Part shown: piece by piece, positions 55,106 through 64,000 of the stretch
How the letters are laid out: each line of letters starts with the position of its first letter
How positions within the stretch are numbered: position 1 is the stretch's first letter
Made by a program: the position numbers and the translations under genes
Assembly: GCA_965230215.1 (NCBI GenBank)
Contig: CBDDKN010000002.1
Location: forward strand, 620,001 to 684,000
Origin: RFSX01 sp965230215
GTDB lineage: Bacteria > Bacteroidota > Bacteroidia > Chitinophagales > Saprospiraceae
Direction: 5' to 3'
DNA length: 64,000 nt
Notes under the pieces: generated by a model
What the model saw: the letters and a program-made list of their open reading frames with translations, nothing else
Told to the model about the DNA's origin: nothing
Database searches by the model: none

Positions 55106-55727
55106 AATTCATCCTATTGTAATACTCAGTCAAACGAAAATCCATTTTCGTAACTACTTTAGTTAGGTTCGACATGCTAAAATTGTCTTTCTTACCAAAG
55201 AAATCAAACAACCGTTTTATGCCAAGATTGTGGCTTGATGGGAAAGGATGTGGAACACGCTTGAAATCTCTGTCACAAATTATCCAGTGGCTGTCTTCAT
55301 CACCTTTAATCAAGAAGAAAACTTCAGTATTCGCGATATCAATGTCCTGATACGCATCTGGAATCTCCAAAACTGTGGCGTCTCCTGAAATAAAGCTGTC
55401 CATATTTTGATTCTCGATAAAGCAATGTGCTGAAAATCGATAGTGAAGATTCATGGCCTTAATCACATTCTCCTTGTAGCGCTGGCGTTCATCTGATAAG
55501 CGGTCATAGTTCTCCTTGGCTCTTTTATAGTCTTTAGAATCTTTGTCCTGTGCGTCCATTACAGACTGATAAGCTTCCAGTACATTCTGTTTCATATCAA
55601 GGCGAACTACAAGAATACCGTCCTTCAATGCATTGATGTTTTCGGTCTCAGAGTTTTGTTCCTGAGCAACCGATAAACAAGGAATCAGGAAGGAAAAGAT
55701 CAAGAGAAATTTAATGGGTGTTTGCAT
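55104..55727 (-). CDS. Exported protein of unknown function
   Basis: About 207 residues from ATG 55727 (MQTPIKFLLIFSFLIPCLSVAQ, a signal peptide); the frame extends 12 codons upstream without signal features. The mature part starts with a helical charged region (LKDGILVVRLDMKQNVLEAYQ, KRAKENYDRLSDERQRYKEN) and continues with a beta-rich part containing VFFLIKGDEDSHWIICDRDFKRVPHPFPS. I do not recognise the family. Converges on ahcY, sharing its terminator. Confidence 0.65.
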   Translation of the reverse strand: MQTPIKFLLIFSFLIPCLSVAQEQNSETENINALKDGILVVRLDMKQNVLEAYQSVMDAQDKDSKDYKRAKENYDRLSDERQRYKENVIKAMNLHYRFSAHCFIENQNMDSFISGDATVLEIPDAYQDIDIANTEVFFLIKGDEDSHWIICDRDFKRVPHPFPSSHNLGIKRLFDFFGKKDNFSMSNLTKVVTKMDFRLTEYYNRMN

Positions 55728-55872
55728 ATGGCTACTTTGAATGAAATTTATTGCTAAAATCAATCATTTAGTGTTAACATTCTCTTATCCTATCTATTTT
55801 TTTTGCCTGAATGTCGGTACATGTTTAAAATTGTAGCTCTTTCATAAGCCCATATCTTCCGGCTTGAATTTA

Positions 55873-55880
55873 TAAATTTG
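55873..55880 (+). promoter_or_regulatory. -7 box of the moxR-bat unit
   Basis: TAAATTTG fits TAnnTTTG, 23 bases before the moxR ATG; no TTG at standard spacing. Confidence 0.45.
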
Positions 55881-55902
55881 CAAAGCAAAAAATTGTGATA
55901 AT

Positions 55903-56901
55903 ATGCAAGCATCTGTAGACATAGAAGCACTCAATCAACAGATTAGAATCGAAAGTGCATTTATCGATAAGATAAAAGAATCCACTTCGAGAATTATAGT
56001 AGGTCAGGAGTATATGATAGACAGGCTCCTGTTGGGATTATTGGCAAAAGGTCATGTATTGCTAGAAGGTTTGCCTGGTTTGGCCAAAACCCTATCAATA
56101 AAAACATTGTCACAGGCAGTAGATGCACATTTCAGCAGAATACAATTTACGCCAGATCTATTGCCAGCAGACATTCTCGGTACAATGATCTATAATCCAA
56201 GTAAGAATGACTTCACTGTGAGGAAAGGGCCCATTTTTGCCAACTTCATCCTCGCTGATGAAATTAACAGAGCTCCAGCCAAAGTACAATCAGCTTTATT
56301 GGAGTCAATGCAAGAAAAGCAGGTTACAATTGGAAAAGAAAGCTTCAAACTTGAAGAGCCATTTCTGGTATTAGCCACTCAGAATCCTATTGAACAGGAA
56401 GGCACCTATCCATTGCCTGAGGCACAAGTTGACAGATTCATGCTAAAGGTGAAGATTGACTATCCGGCAATGGAGGAAGAAAGACAGATTATAAGAAGAT
56501 CCATTTCAGGTGAGACCGAGCAGAGTCTTGACGCTGTTGTGAAGCCAGACACCATCCTCAAGGCAAGAGAGCTGGTTAAACGTGTATACATGGATGAGAA
56601 AATTGAAAATTATATTCTTGATATAGTCTTTGCGACCCGTCATCCAGAGCAATACAAATTGAATGAGCTTAAACCTTTAATCTCATACGGCGGATCACCA
56701 CGTGCTAGTATAAATCTAGCTTTGGCCGCAAAGGCCCAAGCCTTTATCAACAGAAGAGGATTTGTAATTCCTGATGATATCAGAAATATCTGTACAGATA
56801 TCCTCCGACACAGGATCGGACTAAGCTATGAAGCTGAAGCCGAAAATATTACTCAAGAAGATATAATCAAGCAGATTGTAGCAACAATAGAAGTCCCATA
56901 A
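55903..56901 (+). CDS. MoxR-type AAA+ ATPase
   Basis: 332 residues. Chaperone-like ATPase that works with von Willebrand A-domain proteins encoded nearby. Walker A is LEGLPGLAKTL (K62), Walker B FILADEINRAPAKVQSALLESM, sensor 1 ATQNPIEQEGTYPLPEAQVDRF, with the C-terminal lid YGGSPRASINLALAAKA. The DUF58 gene follows at once. With the vWA gene 58847 it forms a MoxR/Bat-type unit. Confidence 0.93.
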   Translation: MQASVDIEALNQQIRIESAFIDKIKESTSRIIVGQEYMIDRLLLGLLAKGHVLLEGLPGLAKTLSIKTLSQAVDAHFSRIQFTPDLLPADILGTMIYNPSKNDFTVRKGPIFANFILADEINRAPAKVQSALLESMQEKQVTIGKESFKLEEPFLVLATQNPIEQEGTYPLPEAQVDRFMLKVKIDYPAMEEERQIIRRSISGETEQSLDAVVKPDTILKARELVKRVYMDEKIENYILDIVFATRHPEQYKLNELKPLISYGGSPRASINLALAAKAQAFINRRGFVIPDDIRNICTDILRHRIGLSYEAEAENITQEDIIKQIVATIEVP

Positions 56902-56910
56902 TTGCTAGTC

Positions 56911-57780
56911 ATGGATGCCTCTGAAATTCTTAAGAAAGTAAGAAAGATTGAAATAAAGACCAAGGGTCTGAGTAAGCATATCTTCTCAGGAGAGTACCAC
57001 TCTGCTTTTAAGGGAAGGGGCATGTCCTTTTCCGAAGTGCGTGACTACCAATATGGTGATGATGTCAGGAACATTGACTGGAATGTTACTGCCAGAACTG
57101 GTGATCCGCATGTGAAAGTGTTTGAAGAAGACAGAGAGTTAACCGTTATGCTTATGGTTGATATTAGCAAGTCTTCAATCTTTGGAACATCTACACGATT
57201 CAAAAGTGAACTCATCGCAGAAATCAGTGCTGTGATTTCCTTTTCTGCGATTACCAATAATGATAAAGTGGGAGCCATACTCTTTACTGATAAGGTGGAA
57301 AAGTACATACCGCCTAAAAAAGGGAAATCCCATATACTTAGAATTATTCGAGAGATAATATACCTGGAAGCCGATTCCGAAGGAACAAACATCAATCAGG
57401 CATTGGTATACCTTAACAATGTACTTAAGAAGAGAGCCATCGTCTTTCTGATATCGGATTACATTAGTGATGATTATAGCTCTGCCCTTCGCATTGCCAG
57501 GAAACGTCATGATATAATTGGCATGCACATATATGACCCATGGGAAAAAGCACTTCCGGATATGGGCCTCCTAAAGGTTTATGATCCTGAAACAGGAGAA
57601 CACTTCATTATCGACAGTGCGGATAAATCCATCAGGCAGGAATACGAAAACTTCTACTTGAAAAATCATCAACGCTTTACTGAAGTATTTCGTCAAAACA
57701 AACTTGATACGATCAGCATAAACACCAAAGATGATTATGTCAAAAGTCTTTTAAGCTTTTTTAAACAAAGAGGAAGATGA
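56911..57780 (+). CDS. DUF58 domain protein
   Basis: 289 residues from ATG 56911 (MDASEILKKVRKIEIKTKGL); a TTG three codons earlier is possible. The DUF58 signature is GRGMSFSEVRDYQYGDDVRNIDWNVTARTGDPHVKVFEEDRELTVMLMVDISKSS; the last part is a degenerate vWA metal site (DISKS). There is no membrane segment, so it is probably cytoplasmic. In this gene order DUF58 proteins are taken to be partners of MoxR. Its stop overlaps the next start (57777-57780, ATGA). Confidence 0.9.
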   Translation: MDASEILKKVRKIEIKTKGLSKHIFSGEYHSAFKGRGMSFSEVRDYQYGDDVRNIDWNVTARTGDPHVKVFEEDRELTVMLMVDISKSSIFGTSTRFKSELIAEISAVISFSAITNNDKVGAILFTDKVEKYIPPKKGKSHILRIIREIIYLEADSEGTNINQALVYLNNVLKKRAIVFLISDYISDDYSSALRIARKRHDIIGMHIYDPWEKALPDMGLLKVYDPETGEHFIIDSADKSIRQEYENFYLKNHQRFTEVFRQNKLDTISINTKDDYVKSLLSFFKQRGR

Positions 57781-58850
57781 AGAAATTAATTTTCATATTC
57801 TCTTTTCTTTTGCTGGCTTGTTCTGTGCAAGCACAGGTAATCAGTTCTGTAAAGCTTTCTGAAGACTCAATCCATATTGGCCAACCGATAGAAATCATCT
57901 ATGAACTAATGAGTCCTAAGCCAGATCTGATTGATGGCATTGACTATGAGGTATGGTCCGAATTAGAATCGCTACCGCTTTCGACTCCGGATACATTGAA
58001 AATTAAAACAGAAACAGATTGGTCAAGTGCAAATTCAAAATCATCCAGTCCTGATATTTCGGGATTGCACAGTCGTATGACTACAGACCAAGGAATGTAC
58101 GTATATAGAGACACGATAAATCTTACAATCTGGGATATAGGACTGTATACAATTCCACATCCCCAAATCAGTCTGGCCGATAGCTCCGCAGAATGGCGTA
58201 AACTACAACCCCCCAATATTTTTGTAAGCTTCCCACAGGACCTTGTTAATCCTGATACGACGACCTTAATAATGCCTATTGAAGATATCATCCCTGAGAA
58301 AAAATCATGGCGTGATTATATATGGTTGGCTTATCTATTACTAGCCCTGTTGATTGTGTATCTGCTAAGTAAGTTTATCACGGGCAGGAAGAAGAGTCAG
58401 ATACTGCTACCCCCCGATACCATTTCTCTTCCAGCTCACTTAATTGCTTTCGATAGATTAGGAGAGATTGAACAACAGAAGCTCTGGGAGAATGATCAAA
58501 TCAAACAATACCAAAGCGATCTTACCTTTGCCATAAGAGCTTATCTTGAGAATAGATTTCAAATTCATGCACTGGAACTGACCACTGATGAAATCGTTAC
58601 TCAGCTGAAAAAACTCAACATTGAATCATCACTCATCAACGAATTAAAAGATATTCTTCAGATAGCTGATCTGGTCAAATTTGCCAAAGCTAATCCACCT
58701 AAGGATATTCACAGTTCGTTCTTGCAAAAAGCGTATTCTTTTGTTGAAATGACAAAGATCAATATGAGCCAGGAAGAGGAAAGCCTGGCCAGAGAAGAAT
58801 ATGCTACATATTTAAAAGAATTGGCTAAATATAAATCCCAAGCATTATGA
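57777..58850 (+). CDS. BatD/DUF4381-like membrane protein of the moxR unit
   Basis: 357 residues. Signal peptide MKKLIFIFSFLLLACSVQAQ, an extracytoplasmic beta-rich domain of about 160 residues (SVKLSEDSIHIGQPIEIIYEL; DTINLTIWDIGLYTIPHPQ), one TM at about 180-199 (YIWLAYLLLALLIVYLLSKF) and a cytoplasmic helical region (TFAIRAYLENRFQIHALELTTDEIVTQL, ADLVKFAKANPP). The layout matches the protein usually encoded between DUF58 and batA in Bacteroidota. Exact function unknown. Overlaps both neighbours by 4 bases. Confidence 0.75.
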   Translation: MKKLIFIFSFLLLACSVQAQVISSVKLSEDSIHIGQPIEIIYELMSPKPDLIDGIDYEVWSELESLPLSTPDTLKIKTETDWSSANSKSSSPDISGLHSRMTTDQGMYVYRDTINLTIWDIGLYTIPHPQISLADSSAEWRKLQPPNIFVSFPQDLVNPDTTTLIMPIEDIIPEKKSWRDYIWLAYLLLALLIVYLLSKFITGRKKSQILLPPDTISLPAHLIAFDRLGEIEQQKLWENDQIKQYQSDLTFAIRAYLENRFQIHALELTTDEIVTQLKKLNIESSLINELKDILQIADLVKFAKANPPKDIHSSFLQKAYSFVEMTKINMSQEEESLAREEYATYLKELAKYKSQAL

Positions 58851-59845
58851 TGGCCAATTTTGAATTCATGCATCCCTGGTTTCTATTACTCTTATTGATA
58901 CTGCCTCTATTGTGGTGGTGGCAATTTAGAGCCCGCCGAATTCAAGAGTTAAGAATTCCGCTGCCCCATGTATCCAATCTTAATAAGAAAGGAAACATCA
59001 GGTCAGTTCTTCTTAAGTATCTACCCTACTTAAGATACCTTGCCCTGGCATTGATCATAGTGGCGCTTGCCAGGCCTCGAAGTATTCTGAAAGAAGAAGA
59101 GGTAAAAGCAGAAGGTATTGATATTATGTTGGTCATGGATTTGTCCAGCAGTATGTTGGCCAGAGACTTTGAACCAGATCGATTAACTGTAAGCAAACAG
59201 ACCGCCGCTAACTTTATTGACAAGAGACCCTATGACAGAATTGGTCTAGTGGTATTTGCTGGTGAAAGTTATACACAAAGTCCTCTGACAACTGATCACA
59301 GAATTGTAAAAGAATTTCTTTCAGAATTGGAATCTGGTATTCTTGAAGATGGTACCGCAATTGGTATGGGACTTGCATCGGCTGTAAACAGTCTTAAGGA
59401 TAGTGAGTCTGACAGTAAGGTTGTTATCCTGCTTACTGATGGCGTTAACAATGCAGGTTATGTAAAGCCAATGACAGCTGCAGAAATTGCAAAAGAACTT
59501 GATGTAACCACCTATACAATTGGTGTTGGTTCTATGGGTTTTGCAATATCACCTATCAGCAGACGCACAGATGGAAGGTATGTCTTTGGTAAATCGAAAG
59601 TTGAGATTGACGAAGAGCTGCTCAAAGAGCTTTCAAGCTTAACTGGTGGAAAGTATTTCAGAGCTACGAATGAAACGGCACTTGAAAATATTTATGCAGA
59701 AATTGACAAACTGGAAAAAACAGAAATACAAGTCAATGTCTTTAAGAGTTATTCAGAAGAGTTTCGATTCTTCCTTCTTATTGCAATCGTGCTGCTCGCA
59801 ATAGAGTGGCTGATGCGTTACCTTTTCTTACGCAGCTTCCCCTAG
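58847..59845 (+). CDS. BatA-type von Willebrand A-domain membrane protein
   Basis: 332 residues. N-terminal TM helices (WFLLLLLILPLLWWW, about 10-26; YLRYLALALIIVALARP, about 61-77) are followed by a vWA domain at about 90-285. The metal site MIDAS is complete: VMDLSSSM, then T in EDGTAIGMG and D in LLTDGVNNAG. A C-terminal TM (FFLLIAIVLLAIEWLM) anchors the other end. Bat proteins were linked to oxidative stress tolerance in Bacteroides. Usually batB and TPR proteins (batC, batE) follow; here a permease does instead. Confidence 0.88.
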   Translation: MMANFEFMHPWFLLLLLILPLLWWWQFRARRIQELRIPLPHVSNLNKKGNIRSVLLKYLPYLRYLALALIIVALARPRSILKEEEVKAEGIDIMLVMDLSSSMLARDFEPDRLTVSKQTAANFIDKRPYDRIGLVVFAGESYTQSPLTTDHRIVKEFLSELESGILEDGTAIGMGLASAVNSLKDSESDSKVVILLTDGVNNAGYVKPMTAAEIAKELDVTTYTIGVGSMGFAISPISRRTDGRYVFGKSKVEIDEELLKELSSLTGGKYFRATNETALENIYAEIDKLEKTEIQVNVFKSYSEEFRFFLLIAIVLLAIEWLMRYLFLRSFP

Positions 59846-59892
59846 TTCCGAATAATTATTAAGATATTCACTTCAGTATATCAATTGCTTGA

Positions 59893-60666
59893 ATGGATAT
59901 CCTTATTATTTCATTGGTCGCATTTCTCGCAGCAATTCTCACATTCTTTTCAGGGTTTGGACTAGGAACCATTCTTGCACCAACCATGATGCTTTTCTTC
60001 CCTGTAGAGTTGGCAATCGCCCTTACGGGCATAGTTCATTTTATAAATAATATCTTCAAGCTTTTCCTGGTCTCCAGACATGCCAATCTAAAGGTTTTGA
60101 AAGCATTCGGAATTCCAGCTGTGATAGCTGCTTTTTTTGGAGCATGGGTCTTATTACAATTACCTAGTTCTAAGCCGTTCTTCAGCTATTCTCTATTTGA
60201 TAATCAATTTGAGCTGGTAGCGGTCAACGTCATTATTGGAATTATACTTCTGCTGTTTGCCATTTTCGAATTGGTACCACGATTTAAAAACCTGCAGTTT
60301 GATTCATCCAAATTATTAATCGGCGGTCTTCTTAGTGGGTTTTTCGGCGGTCTTTCAGGGCACCAGGGTGCGTTGAGGTCAGCATTCCTGATTAAAGCGG
60401 GACTCAGCAAGGAATCATTTATTGGTACAGCTGTAGTCGTATCCAGTTTTGTAGACTTTACAAGGATATCCGTTTATGCAGGTAGTATCCTCGACAATGG
60501 TATTGGAGATCAAAAATATCTGATCATAGCGGCAAGCATTGCCGCCATCTCCGGGGCTACCATCGGAAATATCCTCTTAAAAAAGATAACACTAAATCTC
60601 TTACAAAACTTTGTGGCTATTATGCTAATTCTCATTTCTCTGGCCTTAATTACAGGTATCTTATAG
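59893..60666 (+). CDS. TauE/SafE-family membrane permease
   Basis: 257 residues with about eight hydrophobic segments in two related halves: LAAILTFFSGFGLGTILAPTMMLFFPVELAIALTGIVHF in the first, IGGLLSGFFGGLSGHQGALRSAFLIKAGLSKESFIGT in the second. Members are proposed exporters of sulfite, sulfoacetate or other small anions; the substrate here is not predictable. Starts 47 bases after batA on the same strand and may be cotranscribed. Confidence 0.85.
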   Translation: MDILIISLVAFLAAILTFFSGFGLGTILAPTMMLFFPVELAIALTGIVHFINNIFKLFLVSRHANLKVLKAFGIPAVIAAFFGAWVLLQLPSSKPFFSYSLFDNQFELVAVNVIIGIILLLFAIFELVPRFKNLQFDSSKLLIGGLLSGFFGGLSGHQGALRSAFLIKAGLSKESFIGTAVVVSSFVDFTRISVYAGSILDNGIGDQKYLIIAASIAAISGATIGNILLKKITLNLLQNFVAIMLILISLALITGIL

Positions 60667-60719
60667 ACTAATTTGTTTTTAGCTGATTTTAGGAAATGGA
60701 TATGTCCTATATTTATAAT

Positions 60720-62204
60720 ATGTATAGGCACGTCATATCGTTAATTATTGGACTTTTGATTTCTGCTTCATGTATTGGCTCGAAGGCATATTATTTTGAA
60801 TATACCGATGCACACAGAAGCTGTTACGAATTGATGGTCAACCTGGACATCCAAAATGCGAGACAACTAATCGCTGATCTGCAGGCTTCTGATCCTTACA
60901 ATATGGCGACAATGCATATTGAAAACTATGTGGACTTCTTTGAGCTTTTTATTCTTGAAGACAAGGGAAGCTTTAAAAGATTAAAACGCAACAAGAACAG
61001 ACGAATAAGAAGCATCAAAAAACACTTGCCCTCGGATAATGCCTATAGAAACTTTGCTATAGCAGAAATAAATCTTCAATGGTCTCTGGCGCGTTCAAAG
61101 TTTGGAGAACTATTCCGAGCTGGCCATGAGTTGTATACCGCTTATAAGTATCTTGAAAAGAACAGCAAAATGTTCCCTGATTTTCAACTGCAAAAAAAAT
61201 CCACGGGAATCGTATACGCCCTTATAGAGACTGTTGATCTGCCCGGTCTGGTGAAAGGCATATTTGGCATTGATGCATCTATAAATCTTGCCATCAATGA
61301 AATCGAGAGTTTCATTCAGTGGGGCCAATGTGAGGAGAACATCTTTATGGATGAAGCCATAGCCATATATAGCTACATTCTATTCTATCAGAATCTTGAA
61401 AAAGAAAAGGCACTAGAAGTACTTTTGGAAAATCAGATCAAAGGAGAGACCGCTCTTTTGGAAAAATATCTGACATTAAACCTGCTAATGAAAAACAAGG
61501 AAAATGATAAAGCCCTTTCTTTTATAGAGCAGAATTTAAACCAAAAGGACTTCCAAAAGATACCTTACCTGCATTTCATGTATGGCAACTGTCTTCTCAG
61601 AAATCTAGACCCTAAATCTCAAGACCAATTAAATAAGTTTATCAAGCGATTTAAAGGCGAACATTATCTCAAGGAAGCGCATCAAAAGTTGGCCTGGTCA
61701 CATTTAATTTTTAGCAAGGACTCAGAGGCTTACAAATCCCAAATGCAGCTTGTGCTGACAACGGGCAATGATTTGATGGACGGAGACAAGCAGTCAGTAA
61801 CCGAAGCCATGTCTGGCAAAACCCCGGATCTGATCTTGTTAAAGAGCAGATTATTATTTGATGGAGGATATTATGAAGAGGCTTTAGCTACCCTAGATAA
61901 GTTTGAAGAAAGAACTGGGAATCTTCTTGAATATAAATATAGAAAGGCAAGGATTCTTCAAGAGCAATCAAACCATCAGGAAGCACTTAAAATCTACAGA
62001 AACTTAATAAATGAACAGAAGTCTGGTACCGATTACAGAATATGTAATGCTGCACTACAGTCAGGAATTATATACGAACAAAGAAGAAATCTAAAAGAAG
62101 CCAAAAGATATTTTGACTTGTGCCTGAAATTGAAACCTCAGGATTATAAAAGAAGCTTACACCAGAAAGCTAAATCAGGATTGGAACGACTTGAAAAATG
62201 GTAA
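60720..62204 (+). CDS. TPR-repeat protein, probable lipoprotein
   Basis: About 494 residues. I start at ATG 60720 (MYRHVISLIIGLLISASC), where the lipobox ISASC follows a hydrophobic core; ATG 60696 adds eight non-signal residues. Helical repeats run through the protein. The clearest TPR pairs are at the end (KSRLLFDGGYYEEALATLDKFEE, YRKARILQEQSNHQEALKIYRNL, GIIYEQRRNLKEAKRYFDLCLKLKP). The N-terminal half (AHRSCYELMVNLDIQNARQLI; GLVKGIFGID) resembles outer membrane-associated TPR proteins of Bacteroidota. No specific function is known. Confidence 0.78.
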   Translation: MYRHVISLIIGLLISASCIGSKAYYFEYTDAHRSCYELMVNLDIQNARQLIADLQASDPYNMATMHIENYVDFFELFILEDKGSFKRLKRNKNRRIRSIKKHLPSDNAYRNFAIAEINLQWSLARSKFGELFRAGHELYTAYKYLEKNSKMFPDFQLQKKSTGIVYALIETVDLPGLVKGIFGIDASINLAINEIESFIQWGQCEENIFMDEAIAIYSYILFYQNLEKEKALEVLLENQIKGETALLEKYLTLNLLMKNKENDKALSFIEQNLNQKDFQKIPYLHFMYGNCLLRNLDPKSQDQLNKFIKRFKGEHYLKEAHQKLAWSHLIFSKDSEAYKSQMQLVLTTGNDLMDGDKQSVTEAMSGKTPDLILLKSRLLFDGGYYEEALATLDKFEERTGNLLEYKYRKARILQEQSNHQEALKIYRNLINEQKSGTDYRICNAALQSGIIYEQRRNLKEAKRYFDLCLKLKPQDYKRSLHQKAKSGLERLEKW

Positions 62205-62388
62205 GCCAATCAAACTTTTTTGAAGACTTACCATTAACACCCTTAATATTGAGAATTTTATTTCAATATCTTATAAAGCTATAATCCTTGGCTTTCGATT
62301 ACAAACCCCTATTGGCAATTAGTGTTAAAATGACACTTGCTTTACATTAATAAATATTAAATTTCATCTCATAAGTACTTTCAACACC

Positions 62389-62430
62389 AAAAAAAGAGGG
62401 CTGACTCAAATTCTGAACCAGCCCTTTTGT
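62389..62430. terminator. Bidirectional terminator between the TPR gene and the transporter
   Basis: AGGGCTG (62397-62403) pairs with CAGCCCT (62419-62425), with an inner TCA/TGA pairing. Left flank seven A (62389-62395, U-run for the minus transcript), right flank TTTTGTTTT for the plus transcript. Best fit is the end of the minus-strand transporter gene. The rest of the 246-base gap 62205-62450 shows nothing. Confidence 0.75.
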
Positions 62431-62450
62431 TTTATTATATATAGTTAATA

Positions 62451-64000
62451 CTATTTAACACCATGCATAAGTCGCTTTAACAATGGATGAAGAAGAAGCG
62501 AAATAACTCCTAAGCCAATTGGAATAATTGTAAATATTAGGAAGAAAGTTGACAGACTGTATTCGGCTGTAATCTTCTCTAAATCTCCACCTATATAATG
62601 TGCGAGTTTGTTACCAATTGCAATTGCCAAATAATACACACCAAACATAAAGGCTATCATTCTGGTAGGTATCAACTTGCTCAAATAAGATAGTCCCATT
62701 GGTGATAAGCAAAGCTCTCCTAACGTATGGAATAAATATGCAAGGACCAACCACGCCATGCTCAGCTTAGCTGACTCTGCTCCTGAAGGAACACTCCATG
62801 CTCCCATTGCAAGGAAACCAAAACCCAGTCCTAATAACGCCAGTCCCAAGAAATACTTAACGGATGCAGGAGGGTTGTATTTACTATCCCACCATTTGGT
62901 GAACAGTGGCGCAAAAATGATTATGTATAACGAGTTAAGAATTGCAAACCATGTTACATCAACCTCAGTAGTTTCTGCATTGTATTCAAGTACAACTTTG
63001 TAAATAATTATCGCCCAAACAATTACAAAACTAAAACCCAAAATGATGTTTGACAATTTGATTCTGGACCATGTTTGCCCAAACAATTTCAATAATACAA
63101 AGGTGATTATCATAAGAGGGATCACAGTAACAGAAAAGTTTACGATCCTGAATATGGTGGCCGCACCACCTTCCAAAACTCTATCTGTAAAGTCTCTTGT
63201 ATAAATAGGAAGCGATCCAGCGGCTTGTTCAAAAGCAGCCCAGAAGAATACCGTAAAAATGCAAAATATACCAAATGCAATTAATCGATCCCTTTCAATA
63301 GGTTCATATCTAGGTAGCCTTACAAGCAATAGAATAATAAACGAAATAGCAGCTACCAATGCGTAAAACAATGAATTTTCCATGCCTGCAACAGTAAAGT
63401 TGAAGGTGTTGATACCACCAATTTTACTCAACGGATCATTTATGATGAAAATAAAAGCTGATGTAGCAAATATGCCAATTAGAATGTAATCGATAATCTG
63501 AAAGTGATTGAGTTTGGCTTGTCGATTTACACCTTCATCATCTGCAATCATCATGCTTTCTTCAAGATCTTCCTTGGTAGGTTTTCTTCCAATATCTCCA
63601 AAAAGCTCTTGAGCAAAATAAAATTGCAACATACCTAGAAGCATAAATATTCCGGCTAGGCCAAAACCGTAAGACCATCCTACATTTTCACCTACCCATC
63701 CACAAAGTAAAATTCCAATAAATGCACCGGCATTGACGCCCATATAAAAGATATTATATGCACCATCTTTCTTTTCGTTATGCCCCTCATACAGTTTTGA
63801 AATTATCGAAGTCATGTTGGGCTTGAAAAAGCCATTACCCAATATCAAGAAAGCTATACCAATGTAAAGGAAGGTAGGCGTTTCCACAGCCATTGAAGCG
63901 TGTCCCAAAGTCATAAGTAAAGCTCCAATAACAACAGCCTTTCGATAACCTATCTTCTTATCCGCTAAATACCCACCTAACAGGGGCGTTAAATAAACCA
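62451..64000 (-). CDS. POT/PTR2-family proton-coupled peptide transporter, 5' end missing
   Basis: Imports di- and tripeptides with protons. About 516 residues are visible, and the coding frame continues past base 64000, so the first one or two helices are outside. The family signature LTPLLGGYLADKKIGYRKAVVIGALLMTLGH is read at 63910-64000, ahead of the first internal Met. The second signature is GNGFFKPNMTSIISKLY to YNIFYMGVNAGAFIGILLCGWVGENVGWSYGFGLAGIFM. Late helices include FWAAFEQAAGSLPIYT and AYLFHTLGELCLSPMGLSYLSKLIP. An acidic loop (LEESMMIADDEGVN) separates the halves. Stop TAG at 62451, followed by a hairpin. Confidence 0.94.
   Translation of the reverse strand, partial: VYLTPLLGGYLADKKIGYRKAVVIGALLMTLGHASMAVETPTFLYIGIAFLILGNGFFKPNMTSIISKLYEGHNEKKDGAYNIFYMGVNAGAFIGILLCGWVGENVGWSYGFGLAGIFMLLGMLQFYFAQELFGDIGRKPTKEDLEESMMIADDEGVNRQAKLNHFQIIDYILIGIFATSAFIFIINDPLSKIGGINTFNFTVAGMENSLFYALVAAISFIILLLVRLPRYEPIERDRLIAFGIFCIFTVFFWAAFEQAAGSLPIYTRDFTDRVLEGGAATIFRIVNFSVTVIPLMIITFVLLKLFGQTWSRIKLSNIILGFSFVIVWAIIIYKVVLEYNAETTEVDVTWFAILNSLYIIIFAPLFTKWWDSKYNPPASVKYFLGLALLGLGFGFLAMGAWSVPSGAESAKLSMAWLVLAYLFHTLGELCLSPMGLSYLSKLIPTRMIAFMFGVYYLAIAIGNKLAHYIGGDLEKITAEYSLSTFFLIFTIIPIGLGVISLLLHPLLKRLMHGVK

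Overview
The window reads as a chromosomal segment of a free-living Bacteroidota bacterium, most likely near the Saprospiria/Chitinophagia; the class is inference, the phylum is firm. The grounds are two type IX secretion (T9SS) / gliding genes (sprA directly downstream of ruvA, and a sprE/porW-type lipoprotein), a cargo-like protein with a C-terminal T9SS sorting domain, a fused MurF-alanine racemase, a MoxR/Bat-type gene run, and several promoters of the Bacteroidota form TTG-N20-TAnnTTTG. DNA is moderately AT-rich, genes are packed tightly, and I see no rRNA, tRNA, insertion sequence, prophage or CRISPR array.

Layout. 1-1302: 5' part of ligA (minus). 1462-1872: mscL. 1907-10210: ruvA-sprA (minus). 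10570-14279: purD and the murF-alr fusion. 14491-18656: three peptidyl-prolyl isomerase/SurA-type chaperone genes, the first frameshifted. 18672-21827: sprE/porW (minus), divergent from an M23 peptidase and a HAD phosphatase (22038-23283). 23280-26577: a TIGR01777 epimerase, a DUF1295 membrane reductase, and a minus-strand unit of padR regulator, four-helix membrane protein and alkC-like DNA repair gene. 26677-38448: one long minus-strand run, glgB-glgA-glgC, GH31 glucosidase, sugar isomerase, YhhN (frameshifted), TonB-type outer membrane protein, second sugar isomerase. 38606-42097: a large secreted protein with six MopE-type repeats and a T9SS tail. 42807-45475: blaI-blaR1 pair. 45663-48489: DUF885 peptidase and Gfo/Idh oxidoreductase (minus). 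48601-55067: prfC, pheA (minus), a membrane protein (minus), gyrB, ahcY. 55903-59845: moxR, DUF58, a BatD-like protein and batA; then a TauE/SafE permease and a TPR protein. 62451-64000: a 5'-truncated POT peptide transporter (minus).

How they fit together. Three groups touch the envelope: SprA and SprE for T9SS export and gliding, the SurA-type chaperones that escort outer membrane proteins, and wall enzymes (MurF-Alr, M23). The glg genes plus GH31 form an alpha-glucan storage and turnover locus. The best readable control regions are a PadR-type operator between promoter and start codon of padR (26578-26630), and two identical half-site palindromes centred 30 bp apart around the blaI promoter (42732-42786).

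Cautions. Two genes (14491-16444 and 29618-30311) are each broken by what looks like one extra base, and the start of 16454-17299 may be a third case. All three are repaired by removing one base, so assembly insertions should be excluded before calling pseudogenes. I found no clear wholly new system; the most promising leads are the PadR-AlkC unit, the BlaI/BlaR1 operon with its unusual periplasmic region, and an unexplained plus-strand terminator at 42623-42660.
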